Shown here: piece by piece, positions 7,514 through 14,431 of the stretch
Position numbering within the stretch: position 1 is the first letter of the stretch
Layout: each line of letters opens with the position of its first letter
Assembly (NCBI GenBank): GCA_027068695.1
Contig: JAMOMG010000088.1
Coordinates: 1-14,431 of the forward strand
DNA length: 14,431 bases
Direction: 5' to 3'
Origin: Flavobacteriaceae bacterium
Lineage (GTDB): Bacteria > Bacteroidota > Bacteroidia > Flavobacteriales > Flavobacteriaceae
Made by a program: the position numbers and the translations under genes
The notes under the pieces: generated by a model
Seen by the model: only the letters and a program-made list of their open reading frames with translations
Databases searched by the model: none
What the model was told of the DNA's origin: nothing

Positions 7514-8491
7514 ATGATTAAAGTAGGAATAGTAGGAGGTGCAGGTTATACCGCTGGTGAATTAATAAGGCTACTTGTTAATCACTCAAAAGTTGTATTA
7601 GATTTTGTATACAGTACATCCAATGCAGGAAACTATATACATCAGGTACATCAAGATTTATTAGGAACGTTAGATTTAAAATTTACCAGTACCATAAATC
7701 CAGAAGTTGATGTATTGTTTTTATGCTTGGGACACGGAAACTCAAAAAAGTTTTTACAAGAAAATTCATTTTCATTAACTACAAAAATTATTGATCTAAG
7801 CAACGATTTTAGATTGAATAATAATGCTGTTTTTCAAGAAAAAGAATTTGTGTATGGTTTGCCTGAATTGCAAAAAGAAGCAATAAAAAAAGCAAATAAC
7901 ATTGCAAATCCTGGTTGTTTTGCTACAGCCATTCAATTGGCATTACTACCGTTAGCAAAACAGAGTTTGTTAAAAAGTACAGCGCATATCAATGCAACTA
8001 CGGGTTCAACTGGGGCAGGTGTTTCCCCAAGTGCAACAACACATTTTAGCTGGAGGGATAATAATTTTTCTGTATATAAAGCATTTACACATCAGCATTT
8101 AGGTGAAATAAATGAAAGTTTAAGCTCGCTTCAAAAAGGCTTCTCAGAAGAATTATTTTTTATTCCAAACAGAGGTAATTTTAGTAGAGGTATTTTTGCT
8201 TCCATTTATTTAGAATTTGATAAAAGTATTGAAGAAGCTTTTGAATTATTTGAAGATTTTTATAAGGATGCACCATACACACATATTTCTAAAACACCAA
8301 TTTATTTGAAGCAAGTAGTAAATACAAATAATTGTTTTCTCCATTTGCAGAAACACAATAATATGTTATTAATTACTTCTGTAATTGATAATTTGTTAAA
8401 AGGAGCTTCAGGACAGGCAATTCAAAATATGAATCTACTATTTGGATTTAAAGAAATAGAAGGGTTACAATTAAAAGCAACATCATTTTAA
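7514..8491 (+). CDS. argC: N-acyl-gamma-glutamyl-phosphate reductase
   Basis: NADPH-dependent reduction of N-acetyl- or N-succinyl-glutamyl 5-phosphate to the semialdehyde. The N-terminal Rossmann loop is GIVGGAGYTAGELIRLL (5-21); the family usually reads GYTG, so the second Gly is Ala here. NPGCFATA holds the catalytic Cys at 135. TGSTGAGVSPS and HQHLGEI follow in the substrate domain. The 325 residues match the short bacterial form. It sits between argG and proC, two bases after argG. Whether it acts on acetyl or succinyl substrate is not visible; context favours succinyl. Confidence 0.93.
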   Translation: MIKVGIVGGAGYTAGELIRLLVNHSKVVLDFVYSTSNAGNYIHQVHQDLLGTLDLKFTSTINPEVDVLFLCLGHGNSKKFLQENSFSLTTKIIDLSNDFRLNNNAVFQEKEFVYGLPELQKEAIKKANNIANPGCFATAIQLALLPLAKQSLLKSTAHINATTGSTGAGVSPSATTHFSWRDNNFSVYKAFTHQHLGEINESLSSLQKGFSEELFFIPNRGNFSRGIFASIYLEFDKSIEEAFELFEDFYKDAPYTHISKTPIYLKQVVNTNNCFLHLQKHNNMLLITSVIDNLLKGASGQAIQNMNLLFGFKEIEGLQLKATSF

Positions 8492-8502
8492 AAAATTTTA
8501 GT

Positions 8503-9297
8503 ATGAAAATAGCAATTATAGGCACGGGAAATTTAGGGTATTCTATTGCAATAGGAATTTTGGCTCAAAAAAGCTTTAAAGTTGAAAATTTGTATTTAAC
8601 AAAAAGAAATACAACGTCACTAAACTCTTTAGAAAAATTACCAAATGTTAGAATCTCTACTGACAATAAAAAAGCTGTAAAAAATTCAGATGTAATTATT
8701 TTGGCAGTTCAACCAAATCAATTGCAAAATGTTTTAGAAGAAATTAAGAGTGTGATAAATATACAAAAGCATACTATTATATCGGTGGCAACAGGAAGAA
8801 AAATACACGAAATTGAAGCTGTTTTAGGAACTGATACTTCCATTATTAGAAGTATGCCTAATACAGCAATTTCAGTAGGACAATCTATGACATGCCTTAG
8901 TTCAAATAAAAGAGGAGAAGAAAACATTGATTTGGCCAAAATTATTTTTAATTCACTAGGTACAACATTGTGTATTGAAGAAAGGTTAATGCAATCAGCT
9001 ACAGTAATTTGTGCTAGTGGAATTGCTTTTTGGATGCGTTTAATTAGGGCTACAGCACAAGGTGCAGTTCAACTTGGGTTTCATGCAAATGAAGCTCAAG
9101 AATTGGCAGTACAAACCTGTTTAGGAGCAGCCAGTTTATTAATACAGTCGGAAAATCATCCAGAACAAGAAATAGATAAGGTTACTACACCAAGTGGCTG
9201 TACAATTGCAGGGTTAAATGAGATGGAACATCAAGGGTTAAGTTCTTCAATAATTAAAGGATTGGTAACTTCTTTCGAAAAAATTAATCAGATTTAA
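8503..9297 (+). CDS. proC: Pyrroline-5-carboxylate reductase
   Basis: Reduces 1-pyrroline-5-carboxylate to proline with NAD(P)H. The N-terminal Rossmann motif is IIGTGNLGYS (GxGNxG at 7-12). IIRSMPNTAISVGQ is the conserved R-x-MPN segment. The helical C-terminal domain has the equivalents of QTCLGAA, VTTPSGCTIAGL and a final QGLSSSIIKGL. At 264 residues it is of normal length. The usual SGSGPAY-type stretch reads CASGIAFW, so the Pro is Ile. It lies between argC and argD, with 11- and 10-base gaps, and with proA and proB provides the whole proline route. Confidence 0.9.
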   Translation: MKIAIIGTGNLGYSIAIGILAQKSFKVENLYLTKRNTTSLNSLEKLPNVRISTDNKKAVKNSDVIILAVQPNQLQNVLEEIKSVINIQKHTIISVATGRKIHEIEAVLGTDTSIIRSMPNTAISVGQSMTCLSSNKRGEENIDLAKIIFNSLGTTLCIEERLMQSATVICASGIAFWMRLIRATAQGAVQLGFHANEAQELAVQTCLGAASLLIQSENHPEQEIDKVTTPSGCTIAGLNEMEHQGLSSSIIKGLVTSFEKINQI

Positions 9298-9307
9298 AAA
9301 ACAAATT

Positions 9308-10435
9308 ATGGAATTATTTGATGTATATCCGCTATATAACGTTACCCCTGTAAAGGCTGAAGGAACTTATGTTTGGGATGAAAACAATATAAAATATTTA
9401 GATTTATATGGAGGTCATGGCGTAATTTCCATTGGGCATACACATCCTAAATATGTAAAGGCCATAGAAGCACAATTATCGAAGATAGGATTTTATTCCA
9501 ATTCAATTCAAAATCCTTTGCAACAAGAATTAGCTGAAAAACTAGGACGAATTTCAGGTTGTGAAAAGTACAATTTGTTTTTATGCAATTCAGGAGCTGA
9601 AGCAAATGAAAATGCATTGAAGTTGGCATCATTTGTAACAGGAAAAAGTAGAGTAATTAGTTTTAAGAATGCTTTTCATGGAAGAACTTCAGCAGCAGTT
9701 GCTGTAACCGATAATAAAAACATAAATGCTCCAATAAATTTACAGCAAGAGGTTACTTTTTTACCATTGAATGCTATTGAATTGGTAATTCAAGAGCTTA
9801 GTAAAGGAGATGTTGCAGCAATTATTATTGAAGGAATTCAAGGAGTTGGGGGCTTAGATGAAGGAACAACAGAGTTTTTTCAACAACTTCAAAAAATTTG
9901 TCAGGAAAAAGAGGTGTTGTTAATTTTAGATGAAATACAATCTGGTTATGGAAGAAGTGGGAAGTTTTTTGCATTTCAATACCACAATATTCAGCCAGAT
10001 ATTATCACCACAGCAAAAGGAATGGCTAACGGATTTCCGATAGGAGGCGTTTTAATTTCAAAGAAAATTAAAGCTAAATATGGAATGTTGGGAACAACCT
10101 TTGGAGGAAATCACTTGGCATGTATTGCAGCTATTTCTGTATTAGATGTTATTGAAAATGAAAATTTAATTAAGAATGTTAATTCAGTCTATAATTATTT
10201 TTTAGAGGAAATTAAATCGGTTTCAAAGGTGAAAAAAGTAAAAGGAAAAGGATTGATGTTGGGTATTGAATTTGATTTTGAAGTTGGAGAATTAAGAAAG
10301 AAGTTAATTTTTGATAAACATATTTTTACTGGAGGCTCTAGCAATAAAAACTTACTGAGAATTTTACCACCGTTAACTATAAATAAAGAGCAGATAACAG
10401 TTTTTATAAATGCTTTAAAAGAATTACTAGCGTAA
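9308..10435 (+). CDS. argD: N-acylornithine aminotransferase (class III)
   Basis: PLP enzyme that transaminates N-acetyl- or N-succinyl-glutamate 5-semialdehyde with glutamate to give N-acylornithine. Visible motifs are GHGVISIGHTHP, NSGAEANE (94-101) for the cofactor phosphate, FKNAFHGRT, DEIQSGYGRSG with the ring-contacting Asp208, and TTAKGMANGFPIGG with Schiff-base Lys237. TFGGNHLA follows. The 375 residues are a little short of the roughly 400 usual, by compact loops and ends rather than truncation. Its stop overlaps the proA start by one base (TAATG), so translation is probably coupled. Ornithine aminotransferase is a relative, but the operon argues for the arginine enzyme. Confidence 0.9.
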   Translation: MELFDVYPLYNVTPVKAEGTYVWDENNIKYLDLYGGHGVISIGHTHPKYVKAIEAQLSKIGFYSNSIQNPLQQELAEKLGRISGCEKYNLFLCNSGAEANENALKLASFVTGKSRVISFKNAFHGRTSAAVAVTDNKNINAPINLQQEVTFLPLNAIELVIQELSKGDVAAIIIEGIQGVGGLDEGTTEFFQQLQKICQEKEVLLILDEIQSGYGRSGKFFAFQYHNIQPDIITTAKGMANGFPIGGVLISKKIKAKYGMLGTTFGGNHLACIAAISVLDVIENENLIKNVNSVYNYFLEEIKSVSKVKKVKGKGLMLGIEFDFEVGELRKKLIFDKHIFTGGSSNKNLLRILPPLTINKEQITVFINALKELLA

Positions 10436-11631
10436 TGAACACAACTTTAACATTAGAGCAGCGAAATGCTGTATTAAATTCAATGGCTCAACTAATTGCT
10501 AATGAAAAAACTGCAATATTAAAGGCTAATAAAACAGATGTTGTAGCTTATAATAACGATGATTTAGCAATGTTTGATCGTTTAAAAGTAGATGATGAAA
10601 AAATAAACGGAATGATTTTATCATTGCAACAATTGATAGCTGATATTGACCCTGTTGGCAAGGAACTATTTCATTTTACACATGATAATGGGTTGAAAAT
10701 CACCAATAAATCCGCCCCTTTTGGAACAGTTTTAATTATTTATGAATCTAGACCAGATGTAACTGTTGAAGCAGCCGGAATTGCTTTTAAATCGGGAAAT
10801 AAAATTTTATTAAAAGGTGGAAAAGAGTCATTAAATTCAAATTTGAAAATTGTTGAGTTGTGGCATAAAGCATTGGAGGAAAATAATATTTCAACGGCAT
10901 GGGTTGAGTACTTAAATTTTAGTAGAACAGAAACACAAGCATTTTTAGAAAATCCATCTCAAAAAGTAGATTTAATTGTACCACGTGGAGGTGAAAAACT
11001 AATTGCTTTTGTAAAGCAAAACGCTACTTGTCCAGTAATTGTTAGTGGTAGAGGGAATAATTTTGTGTATGTAGATACAGAAGCAGATGTAAATATTGCT
11101 TTGAAGGTAATTATAAATGCAAAAACATCAAAAATATCAGCTTGTAATGCAGTGGACAAAGTAATTATAAATTCAAATTTACCAAATAAAGAAATTTTCA
11201 TCAAAAATTTAATTAGTGAATTGTTGAAGTTTAATGTTGAGATTTTAGGTGATACAGAATTATCAGCTTTTAAAAATGTTAATCCCTACGACAGTGAAGC
11301 AATCTGGTATGAGGAGTTTTTAGACTATAAAATTGTAATAGGAAGTGTTCCTTCTTTGGAACAGGCTATTGTTAAAATTAACAAATATGGAGGCGGACAT
11401 TCAGCAGTTATTATTACTAAAAACAATGAAACAGCAAATTTATTTATGGAAACAACAGATTGTGCTGCGGTGTATCAAAACGCATCAACTCGATTTACTG
11501 ACGGTGGTCAGTTTGGTTTGGGTGGAGAGTTGGCAATTAGTACCGATAAACTACACCATAGAGGTCCAATGGGCTTACAACATTTAGTAACAAATAAATG
11601 GTTTATATACGGAGATGGGCAAATCAGATAA
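10435..11631 (+). CDS. proA: Glutamate-5-semialdehyde dehydrogenase (gamma-glutamyl phosphate reductase)
   Basis: Reduces gamma-glutamyl phosphate to glutamate 5-semialdehyde, which cyclises to pyrroline-5-carboxylate. The aldehyde-dehydrogenase fold is shown by PFGTVLIIYESRPDVTVEAA, the region that binds NADP, and by LIVPRGGEKLI. The catalytic Cys is residue 237 in KISACNAVDK, where other ProA proteins have a PS-x-CN motif. The C-terminus has QNASTRFTDGGQFGLGGELAIST and a final HRGPMGLQHL. Its 398 residues are close to the usual 410-420. It begins within the argD stop and its last 17 bases overlap proB, so argD-proA-proB look translationally linked. Confidence 0.95.
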   Translation: MNTTLTLEQRNAVLNSMAQLIANEKTAILKANKTDVVAYNNDDLAMFDRLKVDDEKINGMILSLQQLIADIDPVGKELFHFTHDNGLKITNKSAPFGTVLIIYESRPDVTVEAAGIAFKSGNKILLKGGKESLNSNLKIVELWHKALEENNISTAWVEYLNFSRTETQAFLENPSQKVDLIVPRGGEKLIAFVKQNATCPVIVSGRGNNFVYVDTEADVNIALKVIINAKTSKISACNAVDKVIINSNLPNKEIFIKNLISELLKFNVEILGDTELSAFKNVNPYDSEAIWYEEFLDYKIVIGSVPSLEQAIVKINKYGGGHSAVIITKNNETANLFMETTDCAAVYQNASTRFTDGGQFGLGGELAISTDKLHHRGPMGLQHLVTNKWFIYGDGQIR

Positions 11632-12391
11632 AAAAAGAATAGTATTAAAAATTGGCACCAATGTGCTTACCAAAGAAACTAATAATATTTCAAGAGGTAA
11701 AATAGAAGATATTGGACAGCAAATAGCATTTTTAAAAGAAGATTATGAATTTGTTATTGTAAGTTCTGGAGCAATTGCTGCAGCAAAACAATTTGTGAAT
11801 TTAGAAACTAATGGCAAAGAAATTACTGTAAAACAAGCACTGGCATCTATTGGTCAGCCACATTTAATGCGAATTTTTCAAGAAAATTTTAGAGAATTAG
11901 GTTTGTTAACTTCACAATGTTTATTGTCGTATTCAGATTTTGAAAAAAAACAATCTAAAAAGAATATTGTAAATACCATCAATGTGTTAGTGAAAAACAA
12001 TTATATTCCAATTATCAATGAAAATGATACCGTAGCAACAGATGAAATTAAATTTGGAGATAATGATAAATTAGCAGCTTTAACAGCGGTATTATTGGAA
12101 GCAGATTTATTTATTATTGCAACAAATACCAATGGTATTTATACCAAAAAATCTATAGAAGAAAATAAATTAGAAACTATAATTTCTACAACAGATATTA
12201 ATTCACTTAAAAAAGAAGTTGAAAAATCTATTTCTTCACACGGAACAGGAGGAATGTTTTCTAAAATTGATGCTGCTGAAATTGCTCAAGAAGCAACTAT
12301 TGAAACGTGGGTTGTAAATGGTTTAAAAGATAATTTTATACTGAATGCTATTCAAAACAAAACAATCTTTACAAAAATAACAGTAAAATAA
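11615..12391 (+). CDS. proB: Glutamate 5-kinase, kinase domain only (no PUA domain)
   Basis: Phosphorylates glutamate to gamma-glutamyl phosphate, the first step of proline synthesis. The amino-acid-kinase fold has IVLKIGTNVLT (9-19), IVSSGAIAAA, NENDTVATDEIKFGDNDKLA (135-154) and HGTGGMFSKIDAA with GTGG at 210-213. The protein ends at 258 residues, directly after the kinase domain; E. coli ProB has about 367 and a C-terminal PUA domain. The following gene starts one base after the stop, so this is the natural end and not a frameshift. ATG 11615 lies inside proA and is required to include the conserved first strand; the next in-frame Met is deep in the fold. Loss of PUA may alter proline feedback. 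Confidence 0.93.
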   Translation: MGKSDKKRIVLKIGTNVLTKETNNISRGKIEDIGQQIAFLKEDYEFVIVSSGAIAAAKQFVNLETNGKEITVKQALASIGQPHLMRIFQENFRELGLLTSQCLLSYSDFEKKQSKKNIVNTINVLVKNNYIPIINENDTVATDEIKFGDNDKLAALTAVLLEADLFIIATNTNGIYTKKSIEENKLETIISTTDINSLKKEVEKSISSHGTGGMFSKIDAAEIAQEATIETWVVNGLKDNFILNAIQNKTIFTKITVK

Positions 12392-12392
12392 A

Positions 12393-13340
12393 ATGAAAAA
12401 TTACTTAAATATTAGTGACTTAGATAATTTGCAAAATACGGTGCAAGAAGCAATTGAGTTGAAAAAAGAGGAGTTGCAGTACAAAACACTTGGAGAAGGA
12501 AAAACAATTTGTTTGTTATTTTTTAACAATAGTTTGCGTACGCGATTAAGTACTCAAAAAGCAGCTCAAAATTTGGGAATGCACACCATAGTTATGAATT
12601 TTGGAAATGAAGGTTGGCAGCTAGAGTTTGAAGAAGGCGTTGTAATGAATGAAAATAAATCGGAACATATTAAAGAAGCAGCCAAAGTTATTGCACAGTA
12701 TTGTGATATTGTAGCCATAAGAGCCTTTGCTTCATTAACAGATAAGGAAAAAGATGAAGCCGAAAAGGTAATTAATAGCTTTAAAAAATATGCCAATATT
12801 CCTGTGGTAAATATGGAAAGTGCAACAGGGCATCCATTGCAAGCACTAGCTGATGCCATAACAATTGAAGAATATAAAACAGAAAAAAAACCAAAAGTGG
12901 TATTATCTTGGGCTCCTCATCCAAAAGCATTGCCACACGCAGTTGCAAACTCATTTGTAGAAATGATGCAATTGCAGGAAGCCGATTTTGTAATAACCCA
13001 TCCAGAAGGCTATGAATTAAATCCAGAAATAACTAAAAATTCAAGAATAGAATACAATCAGGAAAAAGCATTTGAAAATGCAGATTTTATCTATGTTAAA
13101 AACTGGAGTTCGTACAAAGATTATGGACAGGTTTTAAAAAAAGATACTGATTGGATGATTACAGAGGCTAAAATGAAATTGACAAATAATGGAAAATTTA
13201 TGCACTGTTTACCTGTGAGAAGAAATGTGATAGTCGCCGATGAAGTGATAGATTCAGAAAACTCATTGGTGATTGAGCAGGCTAATAATAGAACGTATGC
13301 AGCTCAAATAGTGTTAAAGAAAATATTGAAAAATGATTAA
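12393..13340 (+). CDS. argF: N-succinylornithine/N-acetylornithine carbamoyltransferase
   Basis: Transfers a carbamoyl group to an N-acylated ornithine to give N-acylcitrulline. The carbamoyl-phosphate loop is FFNNSLRTRLSTQK with SLRTR at 47-51, the SOTCase/AOTCase form rather than the STRTR of ordinary ornithine transcarbamylase. Trp75, Arg110, Phe112, Glu142 and His147 match, position for position, the remembered Bacteroides fragilis N-succinylornithine enzyme. HPLQALAD, WAPHPKALPHAV, ITHPEGYEL, VKNWSSY and HCLPVRRN (271-278) follow. Position 90, Pro in the succinyl enzyme and Glu in acetyl enzymes, is Ser here (NKSEHIKEA). Family membership is secure. Succinyl preference is likely by overall resemblance but not settled by that residue. 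It starts one base after proB and is followed by a repeat-bearing spacer. Confidence 0.88.
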   Translation: MKNYLNISDLDNLQNTVQEAIELKKEELQYKTLGEGKTICLLFFNNSLRTRLSTQKAAQNLGMHTIVMNFGNEGWQLEFEEGVVMNENKSEHIKEAAKVIAQYCDIVAIRAFASLTDKEKDEAEKVINSFKKYANIPVVNMESATGHPLQALADAITIEEYKTEKKPKVVLSWAPHPKALPHAVANSFVEMMQLQEADFVITHPEGYELNPEITKNSRIEYNQEKAFENADFIYVKNWSSYKDYGQVLKKDTDWMITEAKMKLTNNGKFMHCLPVRRNVIVADEVIDSENSLVIEQANNRTYAAQIVLKKILKND

Positions 13341-13368
13341 TATTAATTTTCTAAAAAAATAATTTATA

Positions 13369-13398
13369 CGTCAACCTGAATTTATTTCAGGTTCTCAT
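13369..13398 (+). repeat. Intergenic hairpin repeat, unit 2a
   Basis: CGTC (13369-13372), then perfect 8-base arms AACCTGAA (13373-13380) and TTCAGGTT (13386-13393) with a 5-base loop, then CTCAT (13394-13398). It is the left half of an inverted pair with unit 2b in the 142-base argF-argB spacer. No T-run follows, so it is not a typical terminator. Confidence 0.75.
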
Positions 13399-13418
13399 AA
13401 TAAGTAGTTATTAGTAGG

Positions 13419-13463
13419 ATGAGATTCTGAAATGATTCCGATAACTATCGGAACAGAATGACG
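13419..13463 (-). repeat. Intergenic hairpin repeat, unit 2b (inverted copy)
   Basis: Read on the - strand it starts CGTC, has the arm ATTCTG, ends with the arm CAGAAT and closes with CTCAT, the same layout as unit 2a. The apex carries an extra palindrome, TTCCGAT (13436-13442) with ATCGGAA (13447-13453). Twenty bases separate it from unit 2a. Outer ends CGTCA (13369) and TGACG (13463) make the pair a larger inverted repeat. Confidence 0.75.
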
Positions 13464-13482
13464 ATTTAAGTAGTATAAAAAA

Positions 13483-14265
13483 ATGACAAAACAAAAGTTA
13501 CATATTGTAAAAATAGGAGGAAATATTATTAATGATGAAGCATTATTAACTTCATTTTTAAAAGATTTCTCAGCATTGTCAACTCCTAAAATATTGATTC
13601 ATGGTGGAGGAAAGAAAGCTACTGAATTGGCATCAATAATGGGTTTGAAACCTAAAATGATTAATGGAAGAAGAATAACAGATGAAGCTAATTTAGATAT
13701 TGTAACAATGGTGTATGCCGGTTTGTTGAATAAAAAAATTACAGCACAACTTCAAAAAAATGGCTGTAATGCAATGGGTTTATCAGGTGCAGATGCTAAT
13801 TGTATTTTAGCACATAAGAGAACTGTTGCAGCTATTGATTATGGTTTTGCAGGTGATGTAGACTTAGTAAATTCCTCTACAATTAAAATGTTTTTAAAGA
13901 ATAATATAACACCTGTTTTTTGTGCCATTACACATGATAAAAATGGACAATTATTAAATACAAATGCTGATACTATTGCTTCAGAAATTGCTATAGCAAT
14001 GAGTGGTTTATATGAAACTGAATTAAATTATATTTTTGAGTTGAAAGGGGTTTTAGAAAGTGTTGAGGATAAAAACTCCGTAATAAAACATATTAATTCT
14101 AAAAAGTACAAGCAATTAATTAAGGAAGGTGTTATTTCAGAAGGAATGCTTCCAAAGCTTCATAACTGTTTTAGTGCATTGGAAAAAGGGGTTCAAAAAG
14201 TGAAAATTGGAGATGCAACACTTATTAAAAAAGAGAATAAATTATACACAATATTATCCATATAA
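13483..14265 (+). CDS. argB: N-acylglutamate kinase (N-acetyl- or N-succinylglutamate kinase)
   Basis: Phosphorylates the gamma-carboxylate of N-acylglutamate, the second arginine step. The amino-acid-kinase fold begins HIVKIGGN with the phosphate-contacting Lys10. HGGGKKA (40-46), NGRRIT with Arg64, GLSGADAN, NTNAD (Asn159, Asp163) and GMLPKLHNC with Lys225 correspond to the substrate, ATP and catalytic positions of the E. coli enzyme. The 260 residues resemble the E. coli length (258), and the protein lacks the N-terminal helix of arginine-inhibited hexameric kinases, so direct arginine inhibition is not expected. The nearby succinyl-type transcarbamylase suggests succinylglutamate as substrate. 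It is bordered by repeat-bearing spacers on both sides (142 and 68 bases). Confidence 0.92.
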   Translation: MTKQKLHIVKIGGNIINDEALLTSFLKDFSALSTPKILIHGGGKKATELASIMGLKPKMINGRRITDEANLDIVTMVYAGLLNKKITAQLQKNGCNAMGLSGADANCILAHKRTVAAIDYGFAGDVDLVNSSTIKMFLKNNITPVFCAITHDKNGQLLNTNADTIASEIAIAMSGLYETELNYIFELKGVLESVEDKNSVIKHINSKKYKQLIKEGVISEGMLPKLHNCFSALEKGVQKVKIGDATLIKKENKLYTILSI

Positions 14266-14271
14266 AGAGTT

Positions 14272-14303
14272 CGTCATGCTGAACCTGCCAGCAGCAGGGT
14301 GAC
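14272..14303 (+). repeat. Intergenic hairpin repeat between argB and argE (element 3)
   Basis: The element begins CGTCATGCTGAA, like the left end of the other units, but its right end is another left-type end in inverse orientation (CCCTG-GTGAC side). GTCA (14273-14276) pairs with TGAC (14300-14303), and CCTGC (14284-14288) pairs with GCAGG (14294-14298). It starts six bases after the argB stop. It looks like a hybrid or truncated pair of units. Confidence 0.55.
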
Positions 14304-14333
14304 ATAAAATTTTAAGTACTTAAAAAGTAAATA

Positions 14334-14431
14334 ATGATAAAACAATTAACAAAAGAAGCAATTGAATTGCTTCAACAATTAATTTCAAAACAATCTTTTT
14401 CAGGAGAAGAAAATGAAACAGCATTGTTAAT
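14334..14431 (+). CDS. argE: M20-family deacylase, probable N-acylornithine/N-acylcitrulline deacylase (partial)
   Basis: The ORF starts at ATG 14334 and runs off the right edge after 32 full codons. The peptide has EAIELLQQLISKQSFSGEEN, the start typical of ArgE/DapE-type M20 metallopeptidases: a helix followed by L-I-x-x-x-S-F-S-G-E-E. The zinc-binding residues lie beyond the window. In this operon the role would be removal of the acetyl or succinyl group from the acylated intermediate, probably acylcitrulline if the transcarbamylase uses acylornithine. DapE is the main alternative on sequence alone; position directly after argB favours the arginine role. Confidence 0.75.
   Translation, partial: MIKQLTKEAIELLQQLISKQSFSGEENETALL

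Noticed and set aside
11345..11587. 80-residue + strand ORF inside proA
   Set aside because: It lies in another frame of a well-conserved gene, has no recognisable domain, and its composition looks like an off-frame reading.
11615..11631. proA-proB overlap as a frameshifted bifunctional P5C synthase
   Set aside because: Both proteins have complete N- and C-termini and normal motifs. The gene order is also proA then proB, the reverse of the kinase-reductase domain order in P5CS fusions.
281..12859. Several - strand ORFs of 60-97 residues (for example 281-463, 1015-1233, 4561-4812, 10959-11204, 12566-12859)
   Set aside because: Each is antisense to a clearly coding gene, has no family motif, and shows the hydrophobic or Phe-rich bias of a reversed AT-rich gene.
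13369..13398. Intrinsic terminator after argF
   Set aside because: The hairpin is good, but the following bases CTCATAATAA are not a T-tract, and argB and argE continue the same pathway on the same strand.
14355..14373. Perfect 9+9 palindrome GAAGCAATT-G-AATTGCTTC
   Set aside because: It falls inside the argE coding region over conserved helix residues (EAIELL), so it is probably a codon coincidence rather than an operator.

Overview
The window is AT-rich, densely packed and coded entirely on the + strand. It looks like the chromosome of a member of the Bacteroidota, most likely class Flavobacteriia. The reasons are: start codons preceded by A-rich sequence rather than Shine-Dalgarno motifs; a transcarbamylase of the N-succinylornithine type known from Bacteroides; a GNAT-type first arginine gene; and proline genes mixed into the arginine cluster. 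No tRNA, rRNA, CRISPR array or transposase was seen.

Region 1 (1-5281) is a branched-chain amino acid operon: the end of ilvD, then ilvB, ilvN, ilvC (long, class II) and ilvA. The gaps are 2-19 bases, except for 121 bases before ilvA that hold a hairpin-forming repeat. Together these genes take threonine to 2-oxobutanoate and carry out the shared acetolactate, ketol-acid and dihydroxyacid steps of isoleucine and valine synthesis.

Region 2 (5282-5707) is a 426-base spacer. It contains a candidate Bacteroidota-type promoter, an unlisted 24-codon ORF whose last 12 residues (PRRSFDVYRCVR) include four arginines, and two GC-rich hairpins, the first terminator-like. Arginine genes follow directly, so I read this as a candidate arginine attenuator. 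It is the most interesting part of the window.

Region 3 (5708-14431) is an arginine and proline operon in the order GNAT acyltransferase, argG, argC, proC, argD, proA, proB, argF-type transcarbamylase, argB, argE (cut by the window end). It supplies a complete set for glutamate to arginine through N-acylated, probably N-succinylated, intermediates, except for argH, which is not in the window. ProB-ProA-ProC make proline from the same glutamate. Most gaps are 1-11 bases or overlaps; the exceptions flank argB and hold repeats.

The three repeat-bearing spacers share a layout, (C)GTC - stem - CT(C)A(T). The stem sequence differs between copies but pairing is kept, which suggests a family of structured intergenic elements inserted into otherwise tight operons.
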